A stretch of 64,000 nucleotides of DNA from Dokdonia donghaensis DSW-1 (GTDB lineage Bacteria > Bacteroidota > Bacteroidia > Flavobacteriales > Flavobacteriaceae). The number at the start of each line of letters is the position of its first letter. Position 1 is the stretch's first letter. Below, piece after piece: positions 51,611 to 60,194 of the stretch. Below the pieces are notes generated by a model. That model did not search any database. It was not told the DNA's origin and worked only from the letters and a program-made list of their open reading frames with translations. The translations under genes and the position numbers were made by a program. The DNA is taken from positions 370,001-434,000 of the forward strand of contig NZ_CP015125.1 in NCBI RefSeq assembly GCF_001653755.1, in the 5' to 3' direction.

Positions 51611-54600
51611 TTAGTTAAAGATATAACGAAGACCTACTTGCATTTGCCATCTTGATGATTGTAATCCAGAATCATCAATTTGCTCAATATTAGTACCTGT
51701 AATATTTCCAGCCTCATCGATATCAAAAAGTCCTGTTTCTACAGTAAATACCGGCTGATCATCAGAAGTTGAAACTGTTTGTAATGGTGACACGTTAGAT
51801 CCTACAAATTTACGTACTCCCCAATCTTTGTTGATAAGGTTTGTAAAATTGAAGATATCTAAAGAGATCTGGAATGTATTTTTCTTGTCTCCAGTTTTTA
51901 CATATATATCTTGTAAAAACTTAAGGTCAACGATGTGGTTCCAAGGCCCTCTTGAACCGTTACGCTCAGCATACTGACCTCTACGCGTACTTAAGTAGTC
52001 ATCATTTTCGATAAAAGCTTCTAAGATCTCACGCTGAGTTTGAGCAGGAACAATAACCGCACCAGTGTCTGAATCTACTATATCTGCAATACTAATCTGG
52101 TTTGCATCTAATGCATTTGTAGGGACATAGATAAGCGCATTATCACGTGAATCATCATTTAATAAATCGCGTCCCTCTCTATACGTAAAGCTATATGGTG
52201 AAGATTGTGACCCTTCATAGAAAAGACCTATTGTAGTTTTACCTCCAAAGTCTCCACCGTACTCAATCTCGTAAGATGCGTTTGCAGAGATACGACTACC
52301 TAAAGAGAAATCAGAACGAGATAATGGAATATCTGAGTTCTTACCATTTACAGTTTGAATCCCTCTCCACTGTGAGCTGTTTTGAGAAGATGTACCATCA
52401 AAGATTTTTTCAGACTCTCCATAAGAGTAAGATACTTGTCCTTGGAAACCGTTCTGGATAGGCTTTCTAAGTGTAAACGTTGCGTTATAAGAAGACCCTT
52501 CGTTTGTGTTAGAAGCAAGGATGATTCTACCATAAGTATCATCTATCTCAGCTCTACGATCATAAAAAGGACGGTTATCTGCCCCTTGGTAGTTCCCTAC
52601 TGGCCCACCTAAGTTAAGGTTCTCATAGTAAACATCTGTAAGTACATCATTATATAAGAAATCTGCAGATGCGATTAATCCCCATATAGGTAATTTTTGA
52701 TCGATAGCGATGTTGTATTTACCTACTTGTGGAAGTTTGAAGTTCTTAGCAAAAAGGTCGATGTTTCCACCTACTCCTCCAGAACCTGCAGCAACAACTT
52801 GTGTTTGCTGGTTTACATCTGCTTGGAAAGGCTCTCCGAAGATAAAGCTAAATCCACCAGTTACACCATTGTTGTTATAAGTACCACCTGGCCATACTAA
52901 AGGAAGTCTTGAAGTAAATACTCCTAATCCTCCACGTACTTGTGTTGTATTATTTCCAAAAACATCCCAGTTAAATCCTAAACGTGGTGCAAAGTGACCA
53001 GTAGCACGTACATTAGGTCCTACCTTAGCTCCCTGTAAGTCTTTACCAGCAGCCTCTAATAATGGAATAGTTCTAGAGTTAAAATCGCTATTTACAGTTC
53101 CTTCTTCCCAGTAAGGAATATCAACACGTACACCTCCTGTTAACTTGAAGTTTTCTGTTACTTGAACCTCATCTTGAATATAGAAACCTAATTGTGTTGT
53201 TCCAAAATCTGCCGATCCAGCAGACTCATCTCCTACAGCACCATTACCTACTAAAGAATATCCGTGTTGAAAAACGTCTGCATCTTGACCAGTTAAGAAC
53301 TGGTTAAGTCCAGAAGAAACAAGAACCGGGTTTCCATTAACATCGTCTTCAAATTGATCTTCAAAAGTATAATCTCCGTAGTTAAAAGCAAAGAATAAAT
53401 TCTTAGCAGAAGCAATCTCAAGGTTTGCACCAAGCGTTACAGCGTGACGACCAGAAAAGATCTGGAAGTTGTTGTTTATTGTAAAGATATCCTGCTCAAG
53501 TAAGTTTGCAGTAGAGAAAGGCTCAGACCCAAAAGAGATTGTACCTCCTCCATCTTGAATATCTACAGTAGGGAATGGGTTGCCAGAAGGATCTCTATCA
53601 TCCTTTACAGAAGTATATCCTATCTTAAGGTTATTTGCATATTTAGAACCAAACGTAGAGTTTAATTCAAATGCAGTAGAGTATGTCTTAGTTTCAAAAA
53701 ACTCAGAACCGTTTATAAACCCTATATTTCTAAAACCAGAGTTACGAGCTTCTAAGTTAGTCGCCTCAACGATACCTTGACGTATAGATACTTTGTGGTT
53801 TTCGTTAATGTTCCAATCTAAACGTAAGTTTATCTTGTCACTTTCTAGAGTTCTAGTGTTGTTATCAAAAATACCAGGATTATACCCGTATTCAGACTGT
53901 AAGAAGCTAGCAAGGTTTGCGATATCTGCCTCAGAAGATCTTCCTTGGTAGTTTGAGAAGTTAAATGGCTGAGGAGTCTCATCATCCTGACGCTCATAGT
54001 TTGCAAAGAAAAATAATTTATCTTCGATAATTGGACCTCCTATACGGATTCCGTAAGTCTTAGCAGAAAATTCTGCAAGCTTCTCACGATCGTCACCTTC
54101 GTTTGTTAAATCTACAGGTGTTTTACCTGCAAGGCTCTCGTTTCTTAAGAAACCGTATACACTTCCTTCCCAGTTGTTAGATCCAGAACGTGTAACTGCG
54201 TTTACAGAACCTCCAGAGAATCCAGACTGACGTACATCAAAAGGAGCAAGGTTAATTTGGAAAGACTCAATAGCATCTACAGAGAACGGGTTTACACCTG
54301 TCTGACCTCCGTTAGTACCTGAACCTGCAAGACCAAAAACGTCATTGTTTACAGCACCATCAATGTAGATTGCGTTATAACGGTTGTTTTGACCACCTAG
54401 AGAGATAGAAAAACCATCGTTCCCCTCAGTAATCTGAGCTTGTGGAGTTACACGTGCAAAATCTGCAATACCTCTAGATACAGAAGGAATTGTAGCAATG
54501 TCACGCTCTGTAATAGTAGTTTCTGTACCAGTTTTGTTTGTGTTAAACACACTGTTATTAGATCCAGTAATTACAATCTCGTCAAGTGCATTTGCATTTT

Positions 54601-54931
54601 CTTGCATTGTTACACTTACTCTCTTAGTCTCTCCGAGACCTAAGTTAAAACCGTTAAGTGCATAATCTTCAAAACCTACATATGTAATTGTAAGGTTGTA
54701 AGGACCACCTGATTTAAGGTTTGGTAAACGGTAAAAACCGTCAAAATCTGTTACTGCTCCATAAACAGAACCTGTAGGTACGTGTGTAGCTACAATGTTT
54801 GCCCCAGGTAATGGTCCTTCTGTGTTGTCTAGCACACGTCCAGCAATGGAACTTGTTGTTACCCCTTGCGCAAGTGACGAAGCTGTCACAAGAAACAAAG
54901 CGATCAATGATAAAAATGTAATTTTCTTCAT
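51611..54931 (-). CDS. Oar-like TonB-dependent receptor
   Basis: 1106 residues. Signal peptide (1-21, SSLAQG), CarboxypepD-regulatory domain (about 25-110, SSIAGRVLDNTEGPLPGANIVATH), plug domain (about 115-250, DEIVITGSNNSVFNTNKTG and ARVTPQAQITEGNDGFSISLGGQNN), then a very large beta-barrel ending MQVGLRYIFN. It belongs to the Oar/large TonB group of Bacteroidota outer membrane proteins, which probably import larger oligomers or peptides. It has its own promoter and stands alone, except that the astacin protease gene lies behind it. Confidence 0.92.
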   Translation of the reverse strand: MKKITFLSLIALFLVTASSLAQGVTTSSIAGRVLDNTEGPLPGANIVATHVPTGSVYGAVTDFDGFYRLPNLKSGGPYNLTITYVGFEDYALNGFNLGLGETKRVSVTMQENANALDEIVITGSNNSVFNTNKTGTETTITERDIATIPSVSRGIADFARVTPQAQITEGNDGFSISLGGQNNRYNAIYIDGAVNNDVFGLAGSGTNGGQTGVNPFSVDAIESFQINLAPFDVRQSGFSGGSVNAVTRSGSNNWEGSVYGFLRNESLAGKTPVDLTNEGDDREKLAEFSAKTYGIRIGGPIIEDKLFFFANYERQDDETPQPFNFSNYQGRSSEADIANLASFLQSEYGYNPGIFDNNTRTLESDKINLRLDWNINENHKVSIRQGIVEATNLEARNSGFRNIGFINGSEFFETKTYSTAFELNSTFGSKYANNLKIGYTSVKDDRDPSGNPFPTVDIQDGGGTISFGSEPFSTANLLEQDIFTINNNFQIFSGRHAVTLGANLEIASAKNLFFAFNYGDYTFEDQFEDDVNGNPVLVSSGLNQFLTGQDADVFQHGYSLVGNGAVGDESAGSADFGTTQLGFYIQDEVQVTENFKLTGGVRVDIPYWEEGTVNSDFNSRTIPLLEAAGKDLQGAKVGPNVRATGHFAPRLGFNWDVFGNNTTQVRGGLGVFTSRLPLVWPGGTYNNNGVTGGFSFIFGEPFQADVNQQTQVVAAGSGGVGGNIDLFAKNFKLPQVGKYNIAIDQKLPIWGLIASADFLYNDVLTDVYYENLNLGGPVGNYQGADNRPFYDRRAEIDDTYGRIILASNTNEGSSYNATFTLRKPIQNGFQGQVSYSYGESEKIFDGTSSQNSSQWRGIQTVNGKNSDIPLSRSDFSLGSRISANASYEIEYGGDFGGKTTIGLFYEGSQSSPYSFTYREGRDLLNDDSRDNALIYVPTNALDANQISIADIVDSDTGAVIVPAQTQREILEAFIENDDYLSTRRGQYAERNGSRGPWNHIVDLKFLQDIYVKTGDKKNTFQISLDIFNFTNLINKDWGVRKFVGSNVSPLQTVSTSDDQPVFTVETGLFDIDEAGNITGTNIEQIDDSGLQSSRWQMQVGLRYIFN

Positions 54932-54956
54932 GATATTTATTAAATAATTAGCAGTG

Positions 54957-54985
54957 CAAAATTACTTCAAATTCACAAGTATCAA
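54957..54985 (-). promoter_or_regulatory. Promoter of the Oar-like receptor gene
   Basis: Minus-strand TAATTTTG (54957-54964) fits TAnnTTTG, and TTG (54983-54985) stands 18 bases upstream where a -33 box is expected. Just beyond it, TTAAC/GTTAA form an inverted repeat (54988-55002), a possible operator. Confidence 0.5.
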
Positions 54986-55040
54986 TATTAACTTAAGGTT
55001 AACTTATTTTCTTAAAGATTTGAAAAATTTGATAGAACTT

Positions 55041-55074
55041 AAAACGCCCTGAGATCAAGGTCTCAGGGCGTTTT
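55041..55074 (-). terminator. Terminator after pgi
   Basis: A perfect 14-bp stem AAAACGCCCTGAGA / TCTCAGGGCGTTTT with a TCAAGG loop. It ends the kynA/M23/pgi group. Confidence 0.9.
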
Positions 55075-55103
55075 AGCGCTTCATATATTTTATAAGAAAA
55101 TTA

Positions 55104-56714
55104 CTACAATTTATAACGCTCTAGTAATATTCTAGTTGAGCTATCGTGAGACGTCATCTTATCGTTATCTATATCAGATAAAACTTGTTTGGCAAGTTGT
55201 TTTCCTAACTCTACACCCCATTGATCAAAAGAGTAGATGTTCCATATAACCCCTTGCACAAAAATCTTATGTTCATACATTGCTACTAACGCTCCTAGAC
55301 TCTCTGGTGTTAATGCCTCACCGAGTATAGTTGTAGTAGGTTTATTTCCTTCAAAAACTTTAAAAGGAGCTAGCTCTTCTATTGCCTCCGGACTTAAACC
55401 TCCAGCTTGCAACTCAGTAATTACTTGATCTTTTGTTTTACCATTCATTAAAGCTTCTGTTTGTGCAAAAAAGTTTGCCATAAGCTTGTCGTGATGACTC
55501 TTCTCTCCGTGCAACGAATTTTTAAAACCTATAAAATCTGCCGGTATTAATTTTGTCCCTTGATGAATAAGTTGAAAGAACGCGTGCTGGCTATTTGTAC
55601 CCGGCTCTCCCCATATAATGTTACCTGTTTCATAAGAAACACGCTCTCCATTGCGATCTACACTTTTACCATTACTCTCCATAATAGCTTGCTGCAAATA
55701 TGCCGGCAGTCTATGTAAGTATTGAGAATAAGGTATTACAGCCTCTGTCTCTACTTTAAAGAAGTTATTATACCACACACTAAGCAGTGCTGTTATTACA
55801 GGTAAATTCTTATCAAAAGATGTGTTTTTAAAATGCTCGTCCATTTTAAACGCGCCGTGTAGTAAGCCTTTAAAATTATCATACCCTACAGCAAGTGCAA
55901 TAGAAAGACCTACAGAGCTCCATAGCGAAAATCTACCTCCTACCCAGTTCCACATAGGGAATACATTATCTGGGGAGATTCCAAAGTTTGCAATAGCTTC
56001 TGCATTTGTAGAGACTGCAACAAAATGATTTTTTACAGCATCTTCTCCTACTTTATCTACAAACCACTTGCGCACGGTAGTAGCATTGCTAAGTGTCTCT
56101 TGTGTAGTAAATGTTTTTGAAACTATGACAAATAATGTGGTCTCTGGATCAAGATCCTTAATGGTTTCCATCACGTGGTCACCATCTACATTTGATATAA
56201 AGTGTGTGTTGAGACGTGTCTTATAATATTGTAAAGCCTCTACTACCATTACTGGACCTAGATCAGAACCTCCTATACCTATATTTACAACATCTGTAAT
56301 TTCCTTTCCTGTAGCTCCTTTATGCGCCCCAGAAATCACCTTTTCGGTAAAGGTCTGTATTGATTTTTTTACGGCATCTACTTCCGCTTTCGCGAAAGCG
56401 TTATCACTCTCATCACGCAGTGCGGTGTGCATTACAGCGCGCCCCTCTGTAGCGTTAATTTTTTTACCGCCAAAAAAACTATCCATAGCCTCTTGTAGGC
56501 CTACCTCTTGAGCCAGCTTGAGTAGAAGCGTCATTGTCTCTTCTGTGATTCTGTTTTTACTATAATCTACATAAAATGTATCCCAAAGAATTGAAAAATC
56601 TTCTGCACGCTTGTCATTCTTAAAAAGATCTGTAAGATGTGTATGTTTTATCTCATCATAATGCGCTTGCAATTCTTTCCAAGCTGCGGTAGTAGTTGGG
56701 TTTATATTTTTCAT
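55104..56714 (-). CDS. pgi: Glucose-6-phosphate isomerase
   Basis: 536 residues. It interconverts glucose-6-phosphate and fructose-6-phosphate. Substrate-binding stretches [14 protein letters not shown] and [31 protein letters not shown], the catalytic Glu in [12 protein letters not shown] and the His in [15 protein letters not shown] are present. A palindrome in frame encodes AFAKA near residues 106-110, in the N-terminal helical part before the catalytic region. It is 18 bases behind the M23 gene, and a strong terminator follows. Confidence 0.97.
   Translation of the reverse strand: MKNINPTTTAAWKELQAHYDEIKHTHLTDLFKNDKRAEDFSILWDTFYVDYSKNRITEETMTLLLKLAQEVGLQEAMDSFFGGKKINATEGRAVMHTALRDESDNAFAKAEVDAVKKSIQTFTEKVISGAHKGATGKEITDVVNIGIGGSDLGPVMVVEALQYYKTRLNTHFISNVDGDHVMETIKDLDPETTLFVIVSKTFTTQETLSNATTVRKWFVDKVGEDAVKNHFVAVSTNAEAIANFGISPDNVFPMWNWVGGRFSLWSSVGLSIALAVGYDNFKGLLHGAFKMDEHFKNTSFDKNLPVITALLSVWYNNFFKVETEAVIPYSQYLHRLPAYLQQAIMESNGKSVDRNGERVSYETGNIIWGEPGTNSQHAFFQLIHQGTKLIPADFIGFKNSLHGEKSHHDKLMANFFAQTEALMNGKTKDQVITELQAGGLSPEAIEELAPFKVFEGNKPTTTILGEALTPESLGALVAMYEHKIFVQGVIWNIYSFDQWGVELGKQLAKQVLSDIDNDKMTSHDSSTRILLERYKL
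56385..56400. repeat. Genome palindrome, copy 16 (in pgi)
   Basis: Perfect 16-mer; encodes AFAKA. Confidence 0.95.
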
Positions 56715-56732
56715 TTTGTTGTATCTAGGTGA

Positions 56733-58025
56733 TTATTGTAAAGCCTCTGTAGCTTCTTGCTCTTCTGTAATATCATCTTCAGCTTCTGTCATAAAAGGAA
56801 GATTGTCTAGCTGTAATTGTAATGGCCTCTTTATACTGTCAAAAACTGGTAGCAGCTCCTCTGCCATAGGTTCTGAGGCTGGGAGGTCTTCTGCAAAAGG
56901 ATCTACTTGTTTACCGTTTTTCCAGAATCTATAACATACGTGAGGTCCTCCTGAGTTACCAGTCATCCCTATAGTACCTATTACATCGCCCTGTCTTACA
57001 CTCTGGCCTACTTTTGCTAGGCGTTTTTTCATATGCAAGTACTGCGTGTCATACGTACCATTGTGACGTATTTTTACATAGTTACCATTACCGCCACGTC
57101 TTTCTGACTTGGTCACCACACCATCTGCCGTAGCTAGAATAGGGGTACCTATGGGAGCGGCAAAGTCTGTTCCTTTGTGAGGTCTTACTCTGTAACCGTA
57201 ATATTTTATCCTTCTCTTTAAGTTATATCTAGATGACAATCTCCCATACTTGAGCGGACTTTTAAGAAAGGCTCTTCTTAAATTTTCGGCATTTTGATCA
57301 AAATAGTCATAACCTCCAGGCAGTGAGTCGTTTTCAAATCTATAGGCATAAATCTCTCTTCCTCTATGTTCAAACACGCAAGCCTTTATATTTCCGACTC
57401 CTGCAGGTACAGTGTCATTTACATATCGCTCATCATAAATCACTTTAAAACGGTCACCTACATCTAGTTTATTAAAGTCTATAGTCCAGGCATAAATATC
57501 TGCCATTTTAATACTTACTAAAACACTAGCTCCTAGATCGTCAAAAGTAGATGAGAGGTTGCTACTTATTACTCCAGAAACTTCGCGCTCTACGATAGTA
57601 ACCGGGTGCTTTTTTGCAGCAGCAGTAACATCATCTTCAAAATCTACAACCACATAATCCTCTTTATTTTGCTCATAAATAAAGACCTGAGCTGCCTCTA
57701 GAGTGTCTTTAGATTTAAGCAACATATACGGCTTGCCTACACGTATACGACGTGTGTCAAACACATTTTTTACACTATCAGATATTTCTTGAATCGTGGC
57801 ATAATCTACATTTGAGTCGAAGAGTATTTTACCAAAACTGTCTCCAGACTGCACAGTATCCCTCTCTACCACATAATCATCAAGTACGTAACCGTACTCT
57901 TTGATCACTTCTGGTTCGGTTTCTAGAGTTTGATCTATAGGTGTTGAAGTAGCATCTTGCTTCTCTCCACAAGAGAATAGGGCAAGGCTTAAAAATAGTG
58001 TAATGTAGAGGCGATAATAATTCAC
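56733..58025 (-). CDS. M23-family peptidoglycan endopeptidase, lipoprotein
   Basis: 430 residues. A lipoprotein signal ends at LFSC (Cys19). Residues 40-250 include LysM/OapA-like opening regions (YVVERDTVQSGDSFGKIL). The M23 domain (about 275-395) has H283-K-G-T-D287 (HxxxD) and the ending GNSGGPH362-V-C364-Y. In the usual HxH motif the second histidine is a zinc ligand; here it is Cys. From memory, such HVC forms occur in flavobacterial M23 proteins, so Cys may serve as ligand. It would cut peptidoglycan cross-links in the periplasm. The gene lies 15 bases behind the dioxygenase gene. Confidence 0.9.
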   Translation of the reverse strand: MNYYRLYITLFLSLALFSCGEKQDATSTPIDQTLETEPEVIKEYGYVLDDYVVERDTVQSGDSFGKILFDSNVDYATIQEISDSVKNVFDTRRIRVGKPYMLLKSKDTLEAAQVFIYEQNKEDYVVVDFEDDVTAAAKKHPVTIVEREVSGVISSNLSSTFDDLGASVLVSIKMADIYAWTIDFNKLDVGDRFKVIYDERYVNDTVPAGVGNIKACVFEHRGREIYAYRFENDSLPGGYDYFDQNAENLRRAFLKSPLKYGRLSSRYNLKRRIKYYGYRVRPHKGTDFAAPIGTPILATADGVVTKSERRGGNGNYVKIRHNGTYDTQYLHMKKRLAKVGQSVRQGDVIGTIGMTGNSGGPHVCYRFWKNGKQVDPFAEDLPASEPMAEELLPVFDSIKRPLQLQLDNLPFMTEAEDDITEEQEATEALQ

Positions 58026-58040
58026 TAAAAGTATGTTGTT

Positions 58041-58979
58041 TTAAACGTCCTTTCCCCAGTTTGCAAGCTCTTCTTCACTCCAGACATCTGGAAAGAAAAT
58101 GCGACGCTGGTACTTAGGGTGCATATATTTGGTCCATTCACTGCCGCCTGTTGCTTCTACAACTTTTTTACCATTATTGAGGTAATGATTTGCTGCGTGA
58201 TAGTGTGACATCACCCAGGTTACATTTACTGTATAATCATAATGGCGCATTGCATCCAGCAGCTTCTTATCTTCACGAGCTTCCTTAGGCAAGCTTTTAA
58301 AGCGAGCGTACAAATTTATGGTATTATATTCTTTTGTAAAGGCGACAAAGTCGTTTTTATATTTTGCTTCAAAGGCAGAGAGTAAATATGACTTTTTACC
58401 CGTGTTGTAATCTTTTCCGGCTGCTTGCCAGTACAAATGTTCTAACGCGTGCTCGTAAGGAGTATTGCGATCTATGCTTTCGCGAAAGCGGACATCTATA
58501 AGGTTTATTAAATCTGTACTTGCAAACTCGATCTTTCTGTACTGCGCGCTTTGAAAACCACTTGCTGGTGTAAGTGTTTTTCTAAACTTCATATACTGCT
58601 CTATTTCCATTCCTTCTTGCATTATACTAAAAGAACTGGTGAGCATATCAAAATAACGACTTATACGATCCAAACGAGAGCTAAAAAAATCTACCGTAAG
58701 ATCTGGGTGATGAGCAACCTGCTCTATCTCCCATAGTATCATTTTAAACAAAAGCTCGTTAACCTGATGGTACATCACAAATACATTCTCATCTGGAAAG
58801 TTTGTGCGCGGTATCTGTAAACTTAAGAGTGCATCTGTATGGATATAATCCCAGTAAGTAATGGGTTTACTTTGTAACAAGCCCTCAAGGTGATCGTCTA
58901 GATCTTGATCTATTTTTTCATACTTATCATCAAGCTGATTGATGATTTTTTCGATATCTGGCTGTATGGTTTTCTTCAT
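58041..58979 (-). CDS. kynA: Tryptophan 2,3-dioxygenase
   Basis: 312 residues. Haem-dependent oxidation of tryptophan to N-formylkynurenine, the first step of the kynurenine route. Family stretches: FVMYHQVNELLFKMILWEI (about 72-90), RTNFPDENV, KFRKTLTPASGFQSAQYRKIE (about 142-162), and the haem-ligand region VMSHYHAANHYLN (near residue 255-267). The length exceeds the 279 residues of short bacterial forms, mainly through a coiled N-terminus. A palindrome in frame encodes RFRES near residues 164-168, beside the GFQSAQYRKIE segment. M23 and pgi follow in the same direction, which is an unusual mix of functions. Confidence 0.88.
   Translation of the reverse strand: MKKTIQPDIEKIINQLDDKYEKIDQDLDDHLEGLLQSKPITYWDYIHTDALLSLQIPRTNFPDENVFVMYHQVNELLFKMILWEIEQVAHHPDLTVDFFSSRLDRISRYFDMLTSSFSIMQEGMEIEQYMKFRKTLTPASGFQSAQYRKIEFASTDLINLIDVRFRESIDRNTPYEHALEHLYWQAAGKDYNTGKKSYLLSAFEAKYKNDFVAFTKEYNTINLYARFKSLPKEAREDKKLLDAMRHYDYTVNVTWVMSHYHAANHYLNNGKKVVEATGGSEWTKYMHPKYQRRIFFPDVWSEEELANWGKDV
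58476..58489. repeat. Genome palindrome, copy 17 (in kynA)
   Basis: 14-bp core; encodes RFRES. Confidence 0.95.
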
Positions 58980-59080
58980 TTACAATTGCGACTATAGAAG
59001 CTTAAGTTCTAACTCAAAAAATGATTAAAAAGTGTGTAGCTATAGTCTCTATCTTATTAAATGGCAATTTACAAAAATCC

Positions 59081-59899
59081 CTAGTCAAAGACTATCTCAA
59101 AAGGATACTTAAGGCCTTTATAAGCGTCTAGATCTGCCTTGAGTGACCCTACAGATAAGCTTGCCTTAATGCGCAAGGGTATTTTATTATCATCATCACT
59201 TACCCATATGGTAAGACTTTCTTGCTCTTTAAAAACTCTACCAGACTGCACTAGTGGTCTAAACACGAGTGTTTTTACTTTTCCGAATTTTGTTCTAATG
59301 GTCTCACGCTCTAAAAAACGCATCTTAAAAGGATAATTCTCTCCATCAAAAAACATTGTAAGGTTAATCTCATCACCAGCTTTTAACCCTTCTGTTTCTA
59401 GATTATTGCGCAGGTAATACATTGCAGAGACCATATCTTGTATACCTGGCTCTGTATCTATAGTTGTCTTTTTGTTATGCTTTAAGTCGTTTATGTGTGC
59501 TTTATTTGCTTGCTGATCAAACTCAATCACCTTATTTTTAGTATGGCCACCCTCATCTATTTTGCGCAAGAATTTATAAGGTAAATCTGTCTTTTTATCT
59601 ACCCAGCTCTCATAATAATCTTCAACCCCAAAAGCAAGACCTACAATACCCGTAGTCTCTCCATAACCTTTAATATGATGCACAGGCTTGCCATTAAACA
59701 TCTCATCCTTGATGTCTATAGTTGCATACCCACCCGTGAGCAATCCATAATGCACTCTAAATTTGAGCCACTCACCAGCTTGATACGAGTCATTGTGCGC
59801 TTTAGTTACAGGAGGATCTGGCATTTGCACAAAAGCTGTAGTTAAAGCAAAGACTGCCAGCAGGGTACCTATTATTATATGTTTATTTTTTGATTTCAT
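59081..59899 (-). CDS. DUF3108 domain protein, exported
   Basis: 272 residues with a signal peptide (about 1-24, TTAFVQMP). The domain is beta-rich: SYQAGEWLKFRVHYGLLTGGYATIDI, TTGIVGLAFGVEDYYESWVDKKTDLPYKFLRKIDEGGHTKN and FDGENYPFKMRFLERETI. DUF3108 proteins are periplasmic, with a lipocalin-like fold and unknown ligand. A perfect -7 element (complement 59948-59955) lies 49 bases upstream of the start. No functional neighbour is apparent. Confidence 0.88.
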   Translation of the reverse strand: MKSKNKHIIIGTLLAVFALTTAFVQMPDPPVTKAHNDSYQAGEWLKFRVHYGLLTGGYATIDIKDEMFNGKPVHHIKGYGETTGIVGLAFGVEDYYESWVDKKTDLPYKFLRKIDEGGHTKNKVIEFDQQANKAHINDLKHNKKTTIDTEPGIQDMVSAMYYLRNNLETEGLKAGDEINLTMFFDGENYPFKMRFLERETIRTKFGKVKTLVFRPLVQSGRVFKEQESLTIWVSDDDNKIPLRIKASLSVGSLKADLDAYKGLKYPFEIVFD

Positions 59900-59947
59900 T
59901 TTCTGGGGTTATTTGGTGGTTATACCCTAAGAATACAATTGTTATTC

Positions 59948-59955
59948 CAAAAATA
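59948..59955 (-). promoter_or_regulatory. -7 promoter element for the DUF3108 gene
   Basis: Minus-strand TATTTTTG, perfect TAnnTTTG, with a predicted leader of about 42 bases. Confidence 0.45.
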
Positions 59956-59962
59956 GGATAAC

Positions 59963-60000
59963 AAAAAAACTTCGCCTTATTTCTAAGACGAAGTTTTCGT
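59963..60000. terminator. Terminator-like hairpin inside a divergent intergenic region
   Basis: AAAACTTCG-C-CTTA (from about 59966) pairs with TAAG-A-CGAAGTTTT (to about 59998) with one mismatch, flanked by A and T runs on both sides. No upstream gene points into it, so its purpose is unclear. Confidence 0.6.
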
Positions 60001-60035
60001 TAAAATATTGTGATTCTGAGTAATAAAAGAAATTA

Positions 60036-60051
60036 CGCTTTCGCGAAAGCG
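60036..60051. repeat. Genome palindrome, copy 18 (divergent intergenic)
   Basis: Perfect 16-mer. It is the only copy between two gene starts. Confidence 0.95.
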
Positions 60052-60194
60052 CATTTATCAATAAATAGATATCATTATGCAATATAGAAAGTAAAACCTA
60101 TATTTCAGAAATAAAATAAGATACGACAGGGTAAAAAACTCATCTTTGAATTTTCACTAGTCACAACAAAGATTACAGCAAACACAACTTTAAA

